DNA of 64,000 bases from assembly GCA_005765155.1 (NCBI GenBank), contig VCCP01000007.1:1133501-1197500 (forward strand), written 5' to 3'. The DNA comes from Zelopaecilomyces penicillatus (taxonomy: Eukaryota > Ascomycota > Sordariomycetes > Hypocreales > Pseudodiploosporaceae). A program made the translations under genes and the position numbers. The notes beneath the pieces were generated by a model. That model was not told the DNA's origin. It worked only from the letters and a program-made list of their open reading frames with translations, and did not search any database. Below, one piece after another: positions 22,264-33,696 of the stretch. Numbering within the stretch: the stretch's first letter is position 1; each line of letters opens with the position of its first letter.

Positions 22264-25200
22264 AAAGCATCACTTCACCCAACAACTGCAGGGGGATGAA
22301 GCGATCACAAAAGCCGAGACATCCCACCCTCGATATGTCACAACAAATCCCGATTTTTTTTTTGGTTCCTCATGTTCCAACTTGGGATACTTGTTACATA
22401 ATCTATTGAGTTTTTTTGGCATCCATGGGCGGGAGTTGGTATAACCGGCTATGCATTCGACATTTGAGTTGTTAATACATAAACATATCATGAGGCGAGT
22501 CAGAGAAGAACAACAGACAGCCTCGGGGCTCGGAGCCCTTGTACTCACAGCAATATTTGCATTATACCCAGATCCTATAAGGGCGATTGGGTCGTTTACG
22601 AATTGGGTCAGATACAAAAGCGCGCACATACACAGACGAACACAATATGATCTCGGCAGCACACGTCAAGCGATGTCAATGTAACGGTAGAAACTTACCT
22701 AGGTCAGGGGCTTATGGAGTAAAGCATTGTGCCACTCACGGAGAGACAACTAGGCTAGGGAAATGGCTTGGTTCATGTTTTAGATGGGCGTTGATGAATG
22801 GGTTTTTTTTTCTTAGGCAGAATACCCTGAGAGACAGCATGCAATAACGCAAGCGGTGAGGGGTTGTTTTATGCTTTTTTTCTTTTCCTTTTTTTTCTGG
22901 GGGAAGGCGTTTCCTGGTAGGGCTTCTCCATGGACATGGAGGCGAGTTGTATCAACATTGTGTCATGCCATGCAGGTTGGAGGGTAGTGGCTGAGATGGC
23001 ATGGCAGGAGGTCTTGAGGCATCGAACATGTACGATCAGCTAATGCAAAGGGTGCACATTAGAGACGAAGTGTATGTATGTATGTATTAGCAAAATATGC
23101 TAATTTGAAATTTCAAGATGAATCTACAGCGCATGCTTTGATTATGACTGTATACACAAGTACGCTTGCGGGTCCCGTCTAATGGGAGCGGTTTTACGGT
23201 GGATGTGTTGTGATAAGTGTATGCCACCCTTGCTTGCACAGATTTGCACCCGCATGGACGCATCTTGGCCCCCTTGGGGGCCGATGATGAAGTCGATTGC
23301 TGATTAAATTACTCGTATGCAGAGCACAAGGAGGGGATGCGCGAGTAAGACTGCTGTCTACCTATTCGTATATACATGTGACGACGGGCCTTAGGAGGCT
23401 GGAGGTTTGATCTACCGGCTACGAGTATAGGTCACAGCTATTAATCATGTAGCGTCTAATACCGGGGAAATGGCTGACCGGGAGTTGAAGCTGTTGGGCC
23501 GGCGATATCTTATCTCTCGGGAGCGTGGGATTATGAGACGGTGGCTGGTCTGTCTTTCGGTTGGCCGATGGATATCGGAGCGTGATCACTTGGGGTGTTT
23601 TTCGAAGATCTGTGACGAATTCCCGGGCTGAGGCTGGGCTTTGATGGGGAGGGGAAAGGGGCAAGGGAGGGTGTCCTAAAAATAAGGTAGAGTTTGCGGC
23701 GTACCCAAGTTACGTAGTACCTACTTATTCATGGTGTACTTTGTGTACCTTACAATTAGGTGCAGAGAGTCAAGTCAAGGAATGAACAAGACTGGATTTG
23801 TCTGGGGTGCTGGTCAGGGGGGCTGGCTGGGTTGGGATCTGGCGTGGCATGGCGTGGCGGCGCGGCGACGGCGTAGGCGCCTTACTTGTGGAAGAGATAA
23901 AAGAAGCAAAGAAGAGGGTTATATGAACGAGTTGATGATTAATTCCGAGTTACCAACTGACAGGTGCCAAGATGACACGTCAAATGGCATGGCGTGATTG
24001 GATAGACCAAACAGCCGGATTATACTTGCTGGGGCTGCCTTTTTGTGGGATGGCAACCTAATACTACCACTCATAACTTGGTTTTTGACCCTTTTTTCTC
24101 CCTGTTTTCTTTTTATCGAGCCATGATTGTGTACCTAGTCAGCGACAGTTTTGTGTGTTACATCTGGTATAGTAATATGTTGAAAACTCAGCGTCACATT
24201 GGAACAGCAAAACATGACAGCACTTCAGATCACGCCCGCCATAGTACGAACGCCTCCTGTACATCATTGTCTGTCCATATAGCAAGCACAGCTGCAAAGA
24301 ATTAGCTGCCGTCAAGCCCATGTCGGTGCATTTCAGCCGGCCCCATCTCCTCCCGCGCCAATGCCGGATGTTCATTCTTTCCGTCGCGCTTTCCAAGACG
24401 GCTAGAGGGGGGCCATATTTTGTTGACCTCGCATCAGAACCTAGGGGCTGCAGAAGGCCAAGACGCAGCCGTGGCGGATGTTGTAGACGTTATGGTTGTT
24501 GGCGTCAATGTTGACGTTGAGAATCTAGGGTAGTTGGGCAGACAGATCGTGTTGACAAATCGAGTCAGCCTCTCTAGTACGGAGCAGGGCTGGTGCCAGT
24601 GCCTACTAGTTGCAGCATGTATGTCTACAACACACATCTGCATGACGGGATTTACGATCGATCCGGGCCCTGCAGCTAACTAATGCCATCTCATGCCATC
24701 TCATCCCTACCGCCAAGTACAGTACCGTCTGTATTCGAGCGATGAGGCGAGATAAAGAGGGAGAGATAGAGAAAGGGTGAGGACTTACAAGAGGAGAAGC
24801 GCGGTTGAACGGCTGAGCGGCTCGGGCTGGAGCCGATCGCTGACAAGGACCAGGCAGCCAGCAATAGGAGAATTGAGGCTCGGTGATGGCGGCTTACACA
24901 ATCCTCCGAGCTTATTATCCTCAACAGCCACGTCAAACCGGAGTCAAGAGAGCAAGGAAAGACGATAAAAAAGCAAAATAAAAACAACAAATACACGAAC
25001 GATACAATAGATCACAGAATTCAAGTATGTAGTACGCACATACAACTGCATAATAATGCCACCACAGTGAGGTTATTCTGACGTTCCCAATGGGGAAATT
25101 GGAAAGAGCGCAAGGGCCAGCAGCAGAACAGGTCGATCATGCCTTAAGTTTAGTACTACTAGGTGTAGGCGATCCTTTGGAGTTGATAAAGAGAAAAGAA

Positions 25201-25566
25201 AGCAAGCACAAGAGGGAGAGAGACAAAAGGTGTCACATGTAGGAGAATAAGGCGAGATTGACTCGCGCACCCAGCACACGCTGTCTCACTCACCTGCTGG
25301 AGTTGATGCGCCCGTCTGAATGAAGACACAGACTAGATGTATTGGCAACAATAGAGCGACTCGAACCGCAAAAATGCAATCTGAAACACCAAATCTTTAT
25401 GGCCTTGGTTGACTTTCCATGTTGGGACGCAGATGCGGCCCCCCTTTCTCAGCGCCAAGTGCGCTTCGCTTGTCTTGTTCGTTTCTTGGTTCTCATGATG
25501 GTTCCAGTCTGGTTTCGGTCCTGAGTGCATGGCAAACCTGCCCGCTACTGGAGGCAATTAGTAGGC

Positions 25567-25582
25567 ACCTACCTAGGTAGGT
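25567..25582. repeat. Perfect palindrome ACCTACCTAGGTAGGT
   Basis: A 16-bp sequence identical to its reverse complement; the cleanest member of the TACCTA/TAGGTA family scattered through this window's intergenic DNA. Confidence 0.85.
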
Positions 25583-25853
25583 AGCCTTTAGGTGCTCGGG
25601 AACACTGAACGAACCCTCCTGTAGCCGCCGATGTACTGTACATCAAGGGGGGCGTGTGCTTAGGTAGGTTATTAGTGGGGTCTTGTTGGTTGGGTATGTC
25701 TAATGGGTAGCGAGCGGACCATGGCTTTGGGTAACGCCTGAGCTTGGGGTGCCCTACAGTTGCCACAGTGGCTACAGTGCTGGATCCAGGGACTTTTCAG
25801 CGGATCAGACCTATATGCACGCATATGCTGGGGAAGCAGCTGTACAGGCCACG

Positions 25854-25884
25854 GAGGAAGGAAGGAAGGAAGGAAGGAAGGAAG
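25854..25884. repeat. (GGAA)n microsatellite
   Basis: About seven and a half tandem GGAA units, intergenic. Confidence 0.9.
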
Positions 25885-26483
25885 TCCGTTATGACGGAGC
25901 GTTCTTTCTCTGCGTGTGACTTTGTAATACTTTGTGCTTTCCCGGGCTCCTCTCCTCCCTCTCACTCCAGGCAAAGATGGCCCTCCTTTTCTCAGCGTTT
26001 GCTTTTTTTCTTCTTCATTCTCCGGCCCGCATATAGTAGACGACGCATGTCCAGGACAGGCACTGTGCATCGAATCGACGTCAGAAATGACTGGCATTTG
26101 GTGCCTTACAGATGATTAACCAGTTCAGGAAGTTTCGAGTGGTGTGGATTTTGCATCCACCCTGTACGAACTGATACTACAACCCCCCTCCCCAAAACAA
26201 GCTCAACCCCCCACGAAGACAAAAGCAAAAGACGGAGTGATGAATGATGACAAGGATTCGAACCCATAATGGATGAGGTGATATGAACGTGAATGAAGCA
26301 ACCTTGATCAACCCACCACCAGCATCAGAAGACGATATTTGTGCCTGAAAAAGCTCAAAAACCCATCGCTCACTCAACCTAACATCATAACTACCTTGGA
26401 TCTCACATGAAGGCAGACCTTGCTGTTACATTCACGTCTTCCACGCACCATGCAAGCACGCGCAGATAACTAGATTGTAATAA

Positions 26484-26530
26484 CCCCCCCCCCCCAAAAA
26501 AAAACAACAACAACAACAACAACAAAAAAA
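26484..26530. repeat. Poly-C, poly-A and (CAA)n compound tract
   Basis: Twelve C, then nine A, then about six CAA units, then a further A run. Likely assembly-sensitive. Confidence 0.85.
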
Positions 26531-28199
26531 CAGGAATCACCCGAGAAGTCTAGCTTTTGTTTCGTTGAGATGTTTTTCGTGGTAACACCGTTCCTTCTCC
26601 CGCAGCAGCCACCGATCTTGCCGACTCCTCTCCTCCTTGGAATGGGGGGTGTGGGAAAAAGAAAACCAGGGGACGAGTACTGTGAAAAGAAACAAAGAAG
26701 AGAAAAATTCGACATCTGCCCTATGACTAAAGTGTCAATGCTATGCAGGGCACATACAGTACCTGCAGCAGCAGAACGAGGGGACTCCCCTCCCTACAAA
26801 AGAAAATAAAAAAAAGCATGTCAAAATTTGCAATGAAAGGGACGGCAAAGCTTGAAGGTAGATGGATCGATGAATTATCTCCGCTATCGATTTGTACACC
26901 ATTCTGAATTGCCTACACAACCTGTAATATACTATAGCTTATCGAGTGTGATGGTTGGGTGTTGACTTTGTCTTTGACAAGACCAACCGATATTACCTTG
27001 TCCGGCAACAATTGCATGGTAAACAGCCCATGGTAAGACACATCGCAGTCCGAGCAGCAGGAGGAGCTGCTATGATTTGTCCTTGTTAGGGTACTCTCTC
27101 CTCTTTTCTCCTTGCTCTCCAGCTTGCTGTGGTGACTCTTTGACGTCCTGTTGTCTTAATAGGATTCGTGTCTAATGTCTTGTCTGAAATACCACCCACT
27201 TACATCCCGCCCACTCACACGCCTTCTCCGCCCGGCCACCCGCCCGCCCGGCCGGACTGCCATTCCCAGGTCCATGGATCGCGACCCGGAAGTAGCAGCC
27301 GCTGACGCCCCGGATACGACCTGTCATATTTTGGGCGCACACCAAATATTCTAGGCTCCCAAGGTCTGTTAAGCGATCCCACAGCGGAACATTATTAGTA
27401 GCTTGGCTAATAACACGGAGTACAACAGCATGCCGTTATATATTAACTGTGGTGGGTAATTTGACTTCTTGCCCTTGTGATTCCATGGCAATAAGCAAAC
27501 ATATAGCACCGATCTGCCCATGCCTTGTCCCACGTCATCCTCTCCACCTAGCCTTGTGTGTAATAGTAACTTACAAGTACCTGTATAGGCATTTCGGCGT
27601 CGCCTTTTCATGCTAAAAAAATAAAAATAAAGTGTCTCTGGTCTCGGACGCAAAATGGCGGCTTGCAAGGGTCAAAACCTCTCACCCAAATAAAAATCCC
27701 GATGCATCAAGCCACAGACAGGACAGCGGCATCCCCTCCGTCAGGCATACACCGCTTGATCGGCTTGCATCTGATGGCATTCCTCACCGATCGCATCTGT
27801 AAGCGACGTACATACATACATACATGGGTATCTGTCATGTTATATATGGCTGTATTTTGTACAGCACTTCGCAGCAGATATCTGTCCTCAATAGAAATAA
27901 AAAAAGTCGAAAAGAAGAAAATAACAAATAAACACGGCTCATTATGATTCTGGAGCGGGTATGACGAGAAAGATGGCCCGCCCGTCTCACCAACCCAAAA
28001 CCCGCTGCGTCCCCAATCGCCGTGAAACATAATTACCGCCGCAATGGACGGAGCTAATTTGGTAAAGTGCTACATCGATGAGAGGATAAACCGGGGCTGG
28101 TTTTGTCGCCGATGACCACGTTATTGCGAGTACATTCTCACAACGGCTTAGGTTCATAGGAAATCGACACTTTTTCAGGCGTCTATGGGTTCAAATAGA

Positions 28200-28220
28200 G
28201 GCCCAGTAAATTACTGGGCC
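28200..28220. repeat. 21-bp palindrome (10-bp arms, 1-nt centre)
   Basis: Arms GGCCCAGTAA and TTACTGGGCC are exact reverse complements around a single A. It could be a dimeric factor binding site or a hairpin. It lies in the interval between the unknown gene and calcineurin B. Confidence 0.8.
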
Positions 28221-29768
28221 ACGCCCCCCCTCCCTCTCATAAGAACGACAACAAAAATGGTTAGGCCTACTACTTACAGTGCCGTCGTCACTCCAAACTA
28301 GCATGGCAACAGCTAGTTGGTGACAGAACTAAACTAACGACATTGACGTCTGGCCCGGATTCCAAGGTGCATACACGCGTCTCTGGGAAACATTGGCGCA
28401 TATCCCTCCCGATCAGGAAACCCTGACGTCGTTTTGCCCTGCCTTCTATCGTCCATTCCCCAGGAGTGTGATGAATATGTGTTCATGTTGGCCTTGCTCG
28501 TGAATGTCTTGTACACGCTCCCAGGGTGTTCCAGCTAACCACAAAAGAGGCGTCGTGATCCAGATCTGAGGCGCACATGAAAAAAATTTCCCTTGTCGCA
28601 TATTGTTTTGGGTCTCCAAAAGACCCAGCAACCTGGACCGAGCTTTCCTCGTTTCCCCTTTTCTGGGTTTCCCCGTCTTCACGAGGTGTCCAGTTCCGGC
28701 TTTCTTTTGTTTGTCTGCCTGTTCAGTACCGAGTCTTCTAGGCCTTGCTGACCCTCGAGCCTGGTTTCAGAGTGACATGGCAGCGCCCCAGATGATGCCC
28801 GCAGTCTGTCTGTTGGATTGTTGAGAAAGCTCATCGTGGCGTCTCGCTGTCTCAGCCACGCCGCCTATGTCGTCTTACCAGCATTCACTCATGTAAAAAA
28901 TTCGGTATTCGTCTCGGGTAATCCACATGTCATGTGGCACGAGTACGGCACAGCAGATGGGCACTAGTACTGCTAGGCATGTGGCTCGTACTTGCAATAC
29001 CGATTAGCCTTGGACCTTTGTGTCGAAGAAGACGACGGGAATGTTAAGAACGTAGTTGAATGTTGAAATCGACTGGGCCAAAATTAAATTGGAGTAAGTT
29101 TAGCTTGATACCCGGCGTCATCTGAGGGCTAGAAGTCTGCTGCGCAAGGGGGTTTGTCATGTCCTTACCCCGTGACGAAGGTAACAAACGTTGGGACTTG
29201 AGATAAGCTAGTAGGTTAAAGGAATGAATATATGCAAGCGGGGGATGGAGGTGTCATGTAACTATGTTGATACAGTTGGATTCATTCGTTAATAGCGTAA
29301 CTGACATTAAAATAGAGCTTCAGAGCTGGTAATATATGCACTGGGGCAGAGTTGAACAATATTACAATTGCCTTTTAATCTATAGTGATCAACTGAATGT
29401 GTAGATGAGGTGTATCGGGAAGAAAAAATGGAAGGGGGTAGCGAGAAGGAATATACTTCGCAGAGCGATGATTGGAAAACAATGTGGATAAAGCTAGAAG
29501 GGGTAAAGCAGAGAAAAGACACCTAAAGGTTGATAGGAATAGGAGCACGATCGAAACTAATTCACTTGCAGAGACCAGGCATACATGCTAAAAGGGTTTA
29601 GAGATAATGCACCTTGTTGTCAATTCAAGTTGAGCATAATGGCCAGAAGTTGCAGCCCAAAGTCGTATACTCATTATCGTGATCCTGCCTGGCACATATC
29701 TATAACGAACCAGCGGCCGTCCATGGTCTTCCAGCGACCCCATCTTTTCCATAGATGTATCTCGTACG

Positions 29769-30646
29769 TTAAAACTGGTCTAAAAGAACGATTAGTATCA
29801 AGACTGCAGGAATCAAGCATTATTCATTCAAAACCGGCAAAAGAGGCACTACCAAAACCAACACGCAGTTTCGAGAAGGAGTTCAGAAACTTACCCAGAG
29901 TCATACTCATGCTGACGTCCGTGTTCTCTACCATGCGGGTAAACTCTTCGAAACTGATCTTGCCGTCCTTGTCCATATCTGCCTCCATGATGGTCTTGTC
30001 CACAATCTGTTGCAGTTGCTGATCCTTAAGATTGCTACCCACCATCATCTTGAGCACAATGAAGAGCTCGCCGTTGCTAATGTAGCCGTCGCGATCGATA
30101 TCGTACACCTTGAAGGCAAAACGCAGTTTCTGTTCCTTGTTTCCCTTGCTGCTAAATGCACTGAGCCCGGAAACGAACTCCTGAAAGTCGACATCGCCGC
30201 CGCCGTCTTCATCGAAGATTGCAATCATTCTAATGGGTGTGCACGCGCGCGCAATCAGCAACACTGTGAAACAAGAATAAGGTAACCTTGGCGGGAACCG
30301 CAAGGGAGAAAAGAAGGCTCTAACCGTGTCGCGAGGGGATTTGAAGAAATCTGCGGGAGGCTAAGAAATTCATCGCGTTCAATGGTGCCCGAATTGTCCT
30401 GCGAGGCGGGGGCAAGATGAATAAATTAGTCGATGGCTCAACAAACAGCAAAGAGTCCTCTTGGCAGATCGCATCTTCGCACCTTGTCCAGTTTCATGAA
30501 CCGCTTTCGTAACCGATCAACCTCATCTCTATCGACTACAAACTGTCAGCGAGACTGCGAGAGACACGTGGTGGGTAGGCGAGGGCGGGCAGACAGTTGG
30601 ACCCCTGGACGATGTTGTCCAGGACAGTGCTGGTGGTGTTGCCCAT
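29769..30646 (-). CDS. CNB1: Calcineurin regulatory subunit B (CNB1)
   Basis: Five exons: 30646-30595, 30535-30483, 30398-30325, 30229-29895 and 29779-29769; 174 aa in phase. The last exon encodes only the end of DQF plus the stop. The protein begins MGNTTST, a consensus N-myristoylation site, and carries four EF-hands with loops DKDNSGTIERDE, DEDGGGDVDFQE, DIDRDGYISNGE and DMDKDGKISFEE. It is the calcium-sensing subunit of the Ser/Thr phosphatase calcineurin, in cytosol and at membranes, controlling Crz1-type transcription and stress responses. The first intron has an unusual donor (GTCTGC) but gives the family sequence GSNFDRDEV. Divergent from EPL1. Confidence 0.96.
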
Positions 30647-31750
30647 CGTAAGGGACAGGACACAGGTGCCGCAATAATACGGTAAGTCTAGGATGAAGTG
30701 AGGCCTACAGCCGGCTGTAGGGGGTTTGCGCGAAAGGAGGGAAGCGGATGGCCGACCAAGGTGCTGAGAGTGTTGATAAGGCTGATGATTCAAGCTGTGT
30801 GGTGTGATGCAAGTCGGTTCATCTGAGCTCAATGGTCAATGTTTAGTGGCCTGTCAGTGGTCGGAAAGTGGCCACCAACCACACTGCTGCGTGGAGGGGT
30901 AGTGCCGTAATGGGTTAGACTAGGAAAGACACCAGCACGAGCCACTTGGGCTTTGTTGTTGATGAACAAACTGCTGGTCCTTTTATTAACACGGCATAAC
31001 TGCATGAGTGAGAATGTATGTGTATAGGGCGAGGATAGAATCAATGGCCACCTTTGCTGCATGATATAGATTGTTACAGTATTATTCAATTCCTAATATT
31101 GTTCAATACCTATCTACATACGCATAGTATGCTTCAAAATATCTGCTTCTCTATGATGGGATGACATCTTTACAAATGATATGGACGAAGGAAAAATGAT
31201 AACGCGAGTTTCTCATAGGCACAAAGAAGACAAGTAGCTACAGCTGTGGCTGTGCTATCCTTATATGTGGCTGCCGGTGATGAGAATAGCGGTCGGCGTT
31301 TCTCCGGAGACTTAGTTGGGCTGCCCGCCAGTTGCCAGCCAACCAGACGCGCCTCCTCAGGCACTGCCTGGGTGGCTTTCAGCGGCGTTGGCTGCCCACG
31401 GTTCAGGGGAGGCAGGGAGGGGGACAAAACGAAAGGAGGGGGTGGCCCAAGCGCCCAATGTACCTCTCCACCTGAATTTAACGTGCGAGTGACTTGGCCT
31501 ATGGCCAGATCGTCATCAAATCACCGCCAATTTCCAGGCCTTGCACCAGCGAAAAATCTTCGCGCGGCAAAACAATTTCAACGTCACTTCATCGATCGCG
31601 ACACTTTTCTCATCGAAAAACAGCCATCACAACGCCTTTTGTATCGTTCTAGTATCAAAAGTCAATTTGAGAGCCTTCGATTTATGACTTGATCGCCTTT
31701 TTTTGCGGATTTTCCGCGGGCTTTCTGCCGTCCTTCACCACCCTGGCATC
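30647..31750. promoter_or_regulatory. Divergent CNB1/EPL1 intergenic region
   Basis: About 1.1 kb holding both promoters and the EPL1 leader. A 149-codon open frame at 31246-31692 has no recognisable domain and overlaps the probable leader; I do not call it a gene. Confidence 0.4.
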
Positions 31751-33696
31751 ATGTCTTCTCGGAAGGTCCGCGTCAAGAAGTTGAGTGTCAAAACCACTCT
31801 ACCAGTGCTTCGAGAGGACCAAATCGACCCTACTGAATATGAAGCACTTACTACTGAAAACCAAATCGCAACCGGAGTCGAACAGGCCGAGGAAAAGGTG
31901 AGCATCTCGTCGCCCATATTTGCCCCTATGCTCATTCTGATATCACGTGTACTTACACGTGATATCTCTTGGCATCCGCATTCGGTATCATGTAACTATG
32001 GGCATGATCCAATCATGTGTTCGCTGCTTGCTTCATTTGATATAGCCCATAGTCATGTGTCCAGCAGGAATAAACTCATACTGATGATGCATGACGTTAG
32101 GAATACCATCTGCAAACCATCTTGAAAGATGCTGGCACCAGCAATCATCAGGAAATTCCCGTCCCGCCGCCTCAGGAGAGCGACATCAACTACGATGCGC
32201 TCTACCCAGTACAGTTTCACAAGCCTTCCTCTTATATTCGCTTCTCCCAGACTGTGGAAGAATGCATCAGTTGTCAATATGACATGTCCACCGAGGACAG
32301 TGAATTTCTCAAGTCGTACAACACTAAAGCTCCAACAACCGGCGTTCTATCCGAAGATGACTTTGAACGTGTGATGGAGGTGTTTGAGGATACTGCCGCT
32401 GAACAGACACCATTTGCATCAGTCGACAATACTGTTGTCGGCTATGACATGATGGTGCCCGGGCTCAATCATATTGGCTCACAAACAATCCTCCAACATG
32501 CCAAGTCAGTTTATGAGTACTGGAAATCTCAACGGCAAGGCATGGGCAACAAGCCCTTGCCCCCAACTATCAAGTTTGAGATACACCAAGAAACGGATGA
32601 CTCCGATCCCTATGTATGCTTCAGGCGGCGTGAAGCCAGGCAAACCAGAAAAACAAGGGCTAGAGATAACAAGATTGCCGACACGCTGAAACGCCTTCGA
32701 CGTGAGCTCGAGGATGGTCGCCAACTAGTACTCCTGTCATATGAGCGGGAGATGATGAAGCGAGAGTTGCTGCACATGGATCGGGCTGTTTTTGAAGAGA
32801 GAGCCAGACTGAAGCAGATCAAAGTGAGAATGGGTATTAAGGGTGAGGACGAAGATCTGGTTAATCAAAAGGTACGTCAACTCCACTCGGCTCAAATGCA
32901 CCCCAAATATGACCACTTGGTGCTAACATTGGAGTCACAGCCCCAGAAGCGCAAGCCTGCCGAGCCTGCCAGTGCACAGAGACCAACCACACACCTGCGA
33001 GCGCCTGTTCGATCTGATAGTCGATCGACTGAAGCAGACCTTGTCTTGCTAGCGGATCAATTGGCTGAGAAGGAGAATGAGCTTCGGAATGAGATTGAAA
33101 CTAAGGTTCAGAACCACAGGAGATGGAATCAAAACCACATTGATCTCACTAGAGATCCACTCTCGCCAGTCAAGGAACTAGGCATGGAGCTTAAGTTCCG
33201 GCCAGCCAAAGCACAATATCTGATGACACCTCCGGCGTCAATTTCGTCGGAGTCTATGGATGTGGATGAGGATACACACGAACCAATGCAAGTGGATAAA
33301 CATGAGTTGTCAGTTTTCCAGTTTCAGGCTGGAGGCACTCATGTCGAGCCAGCGCAAACAAACCAGCCAGCATTTCGCCGTCGTATTGGCCGCCTAGACC
33401 GACTTTGGATTGATAGGAGAGGGTTATCAACAACACCAAAAGTGGATATGTATGGATACTCAGACCGGTGGAAATATGATTCCGACGACGAGGATGACGA
33501 GCCACCGGTGTATGATGTTGACCCATTCGACACTCGAGCACTCAAATTTAGAGCAACTATCCCGCTAAGCTCGTATATCTTTCGGGGTCGACCAGCAGCT
33601 CCCCCGGAGGCAAGTAACGGAGTCCCGGCCGGGAGCAGGGTTTTGCTACCGCCACCTCCGCCTGCTGCTGTTCAGCAAGCACAGGCGACTTCATAA
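31751..33696 (+). CDS. EPL1: Enhancer of polycomb-like protein 1 (EPL1), NuA4 subunit
   Basis: Three exons: 31751-31897, 32101-32871 and 32941-33696; 557 aa. The EPcA domain begins MSSRKVRVKKLSVKTTLPVL and continues in exon 2 with YDMSTEDSEFLKSYN, the DPYVCFRRREARQTRKTR block and the following coiled helices. The C-terminal region has the family motif GRLDRLWIDRRGL and a Pro/Ala tail. EPL1 binds Esa1 and links it to the NuA4 histone H4/H2A acetyltransferase complex and to nucleosomes. The first intron is long for this locus (203 bp) and contains two inverted repeats. The second (69 bp, branch TGCTAAC) is in frame and stop-free. Divergent from CNB1, tandem with KAE1. Confidence 0.95.
31939..31966. 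repeat. 12-bp perfect inverted repeat with two CACGTG motifs in EPL1 intron 1
   Basis: Arms GATATCACGTGT (31939-31950) and ACACGTGATATC (31955-31966) are exact reverse complements with a 4-nt spacer, each containing CACGTG. A second 9-bp pair, ACTATGGGC (31995-32003) and GCCCATAGT (32045-32053), follows in the same intron. Confidence 0.85.
32872..32940 (+). other. Stop-free, in-frame 69-nt intron of EPL1
   Basis: GTACGT donor, TGCTAAC branch, CAG acceptor. Retention would add 23 residues between the EPcA region and the Pro-rich middle without a stop. Confidence 0.7.

Larger units (their letters stand above)
22264..29768. other. Gene-poor interval downstream of the Q/S-rich protein gene
   Basis: About 7.5 kb without a recognisable gene on either strand. 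Many low-complexity tracts: (TATG)n near 23078-23095, GGAA repeats at 25854-25884, poly-C/poly-A/(CAA)n at 26484-26530, (CATA)n near 27812-27826. A 16-bp perfect palindrome lies at 25567-25582 and a 21-bp palindrome at 28200-28220. Short open frames here lack domains and codon regularity. Non-coding transcripts cannot be excluded. Confidence 0.45.

Noticed and set aside
25340..25400. Second tRNA B-box-like sequence on the minus strand (GGTTCGAGTCG)
   Set aside because: No A box or cloverleaf partner at the right distance.
26240..26345. tRNA-like T-loop (GGTTCGAATCC on the minus strand)
   Set aside because: The flanking T stem and acceptor stem do not pair, and no matching D arm lies upstream.
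31246..31692. 149-codon plus-strand frame before EPL1
   Set aside because: Lies in the probable EPL1 leader and shows no domain or family pattern.
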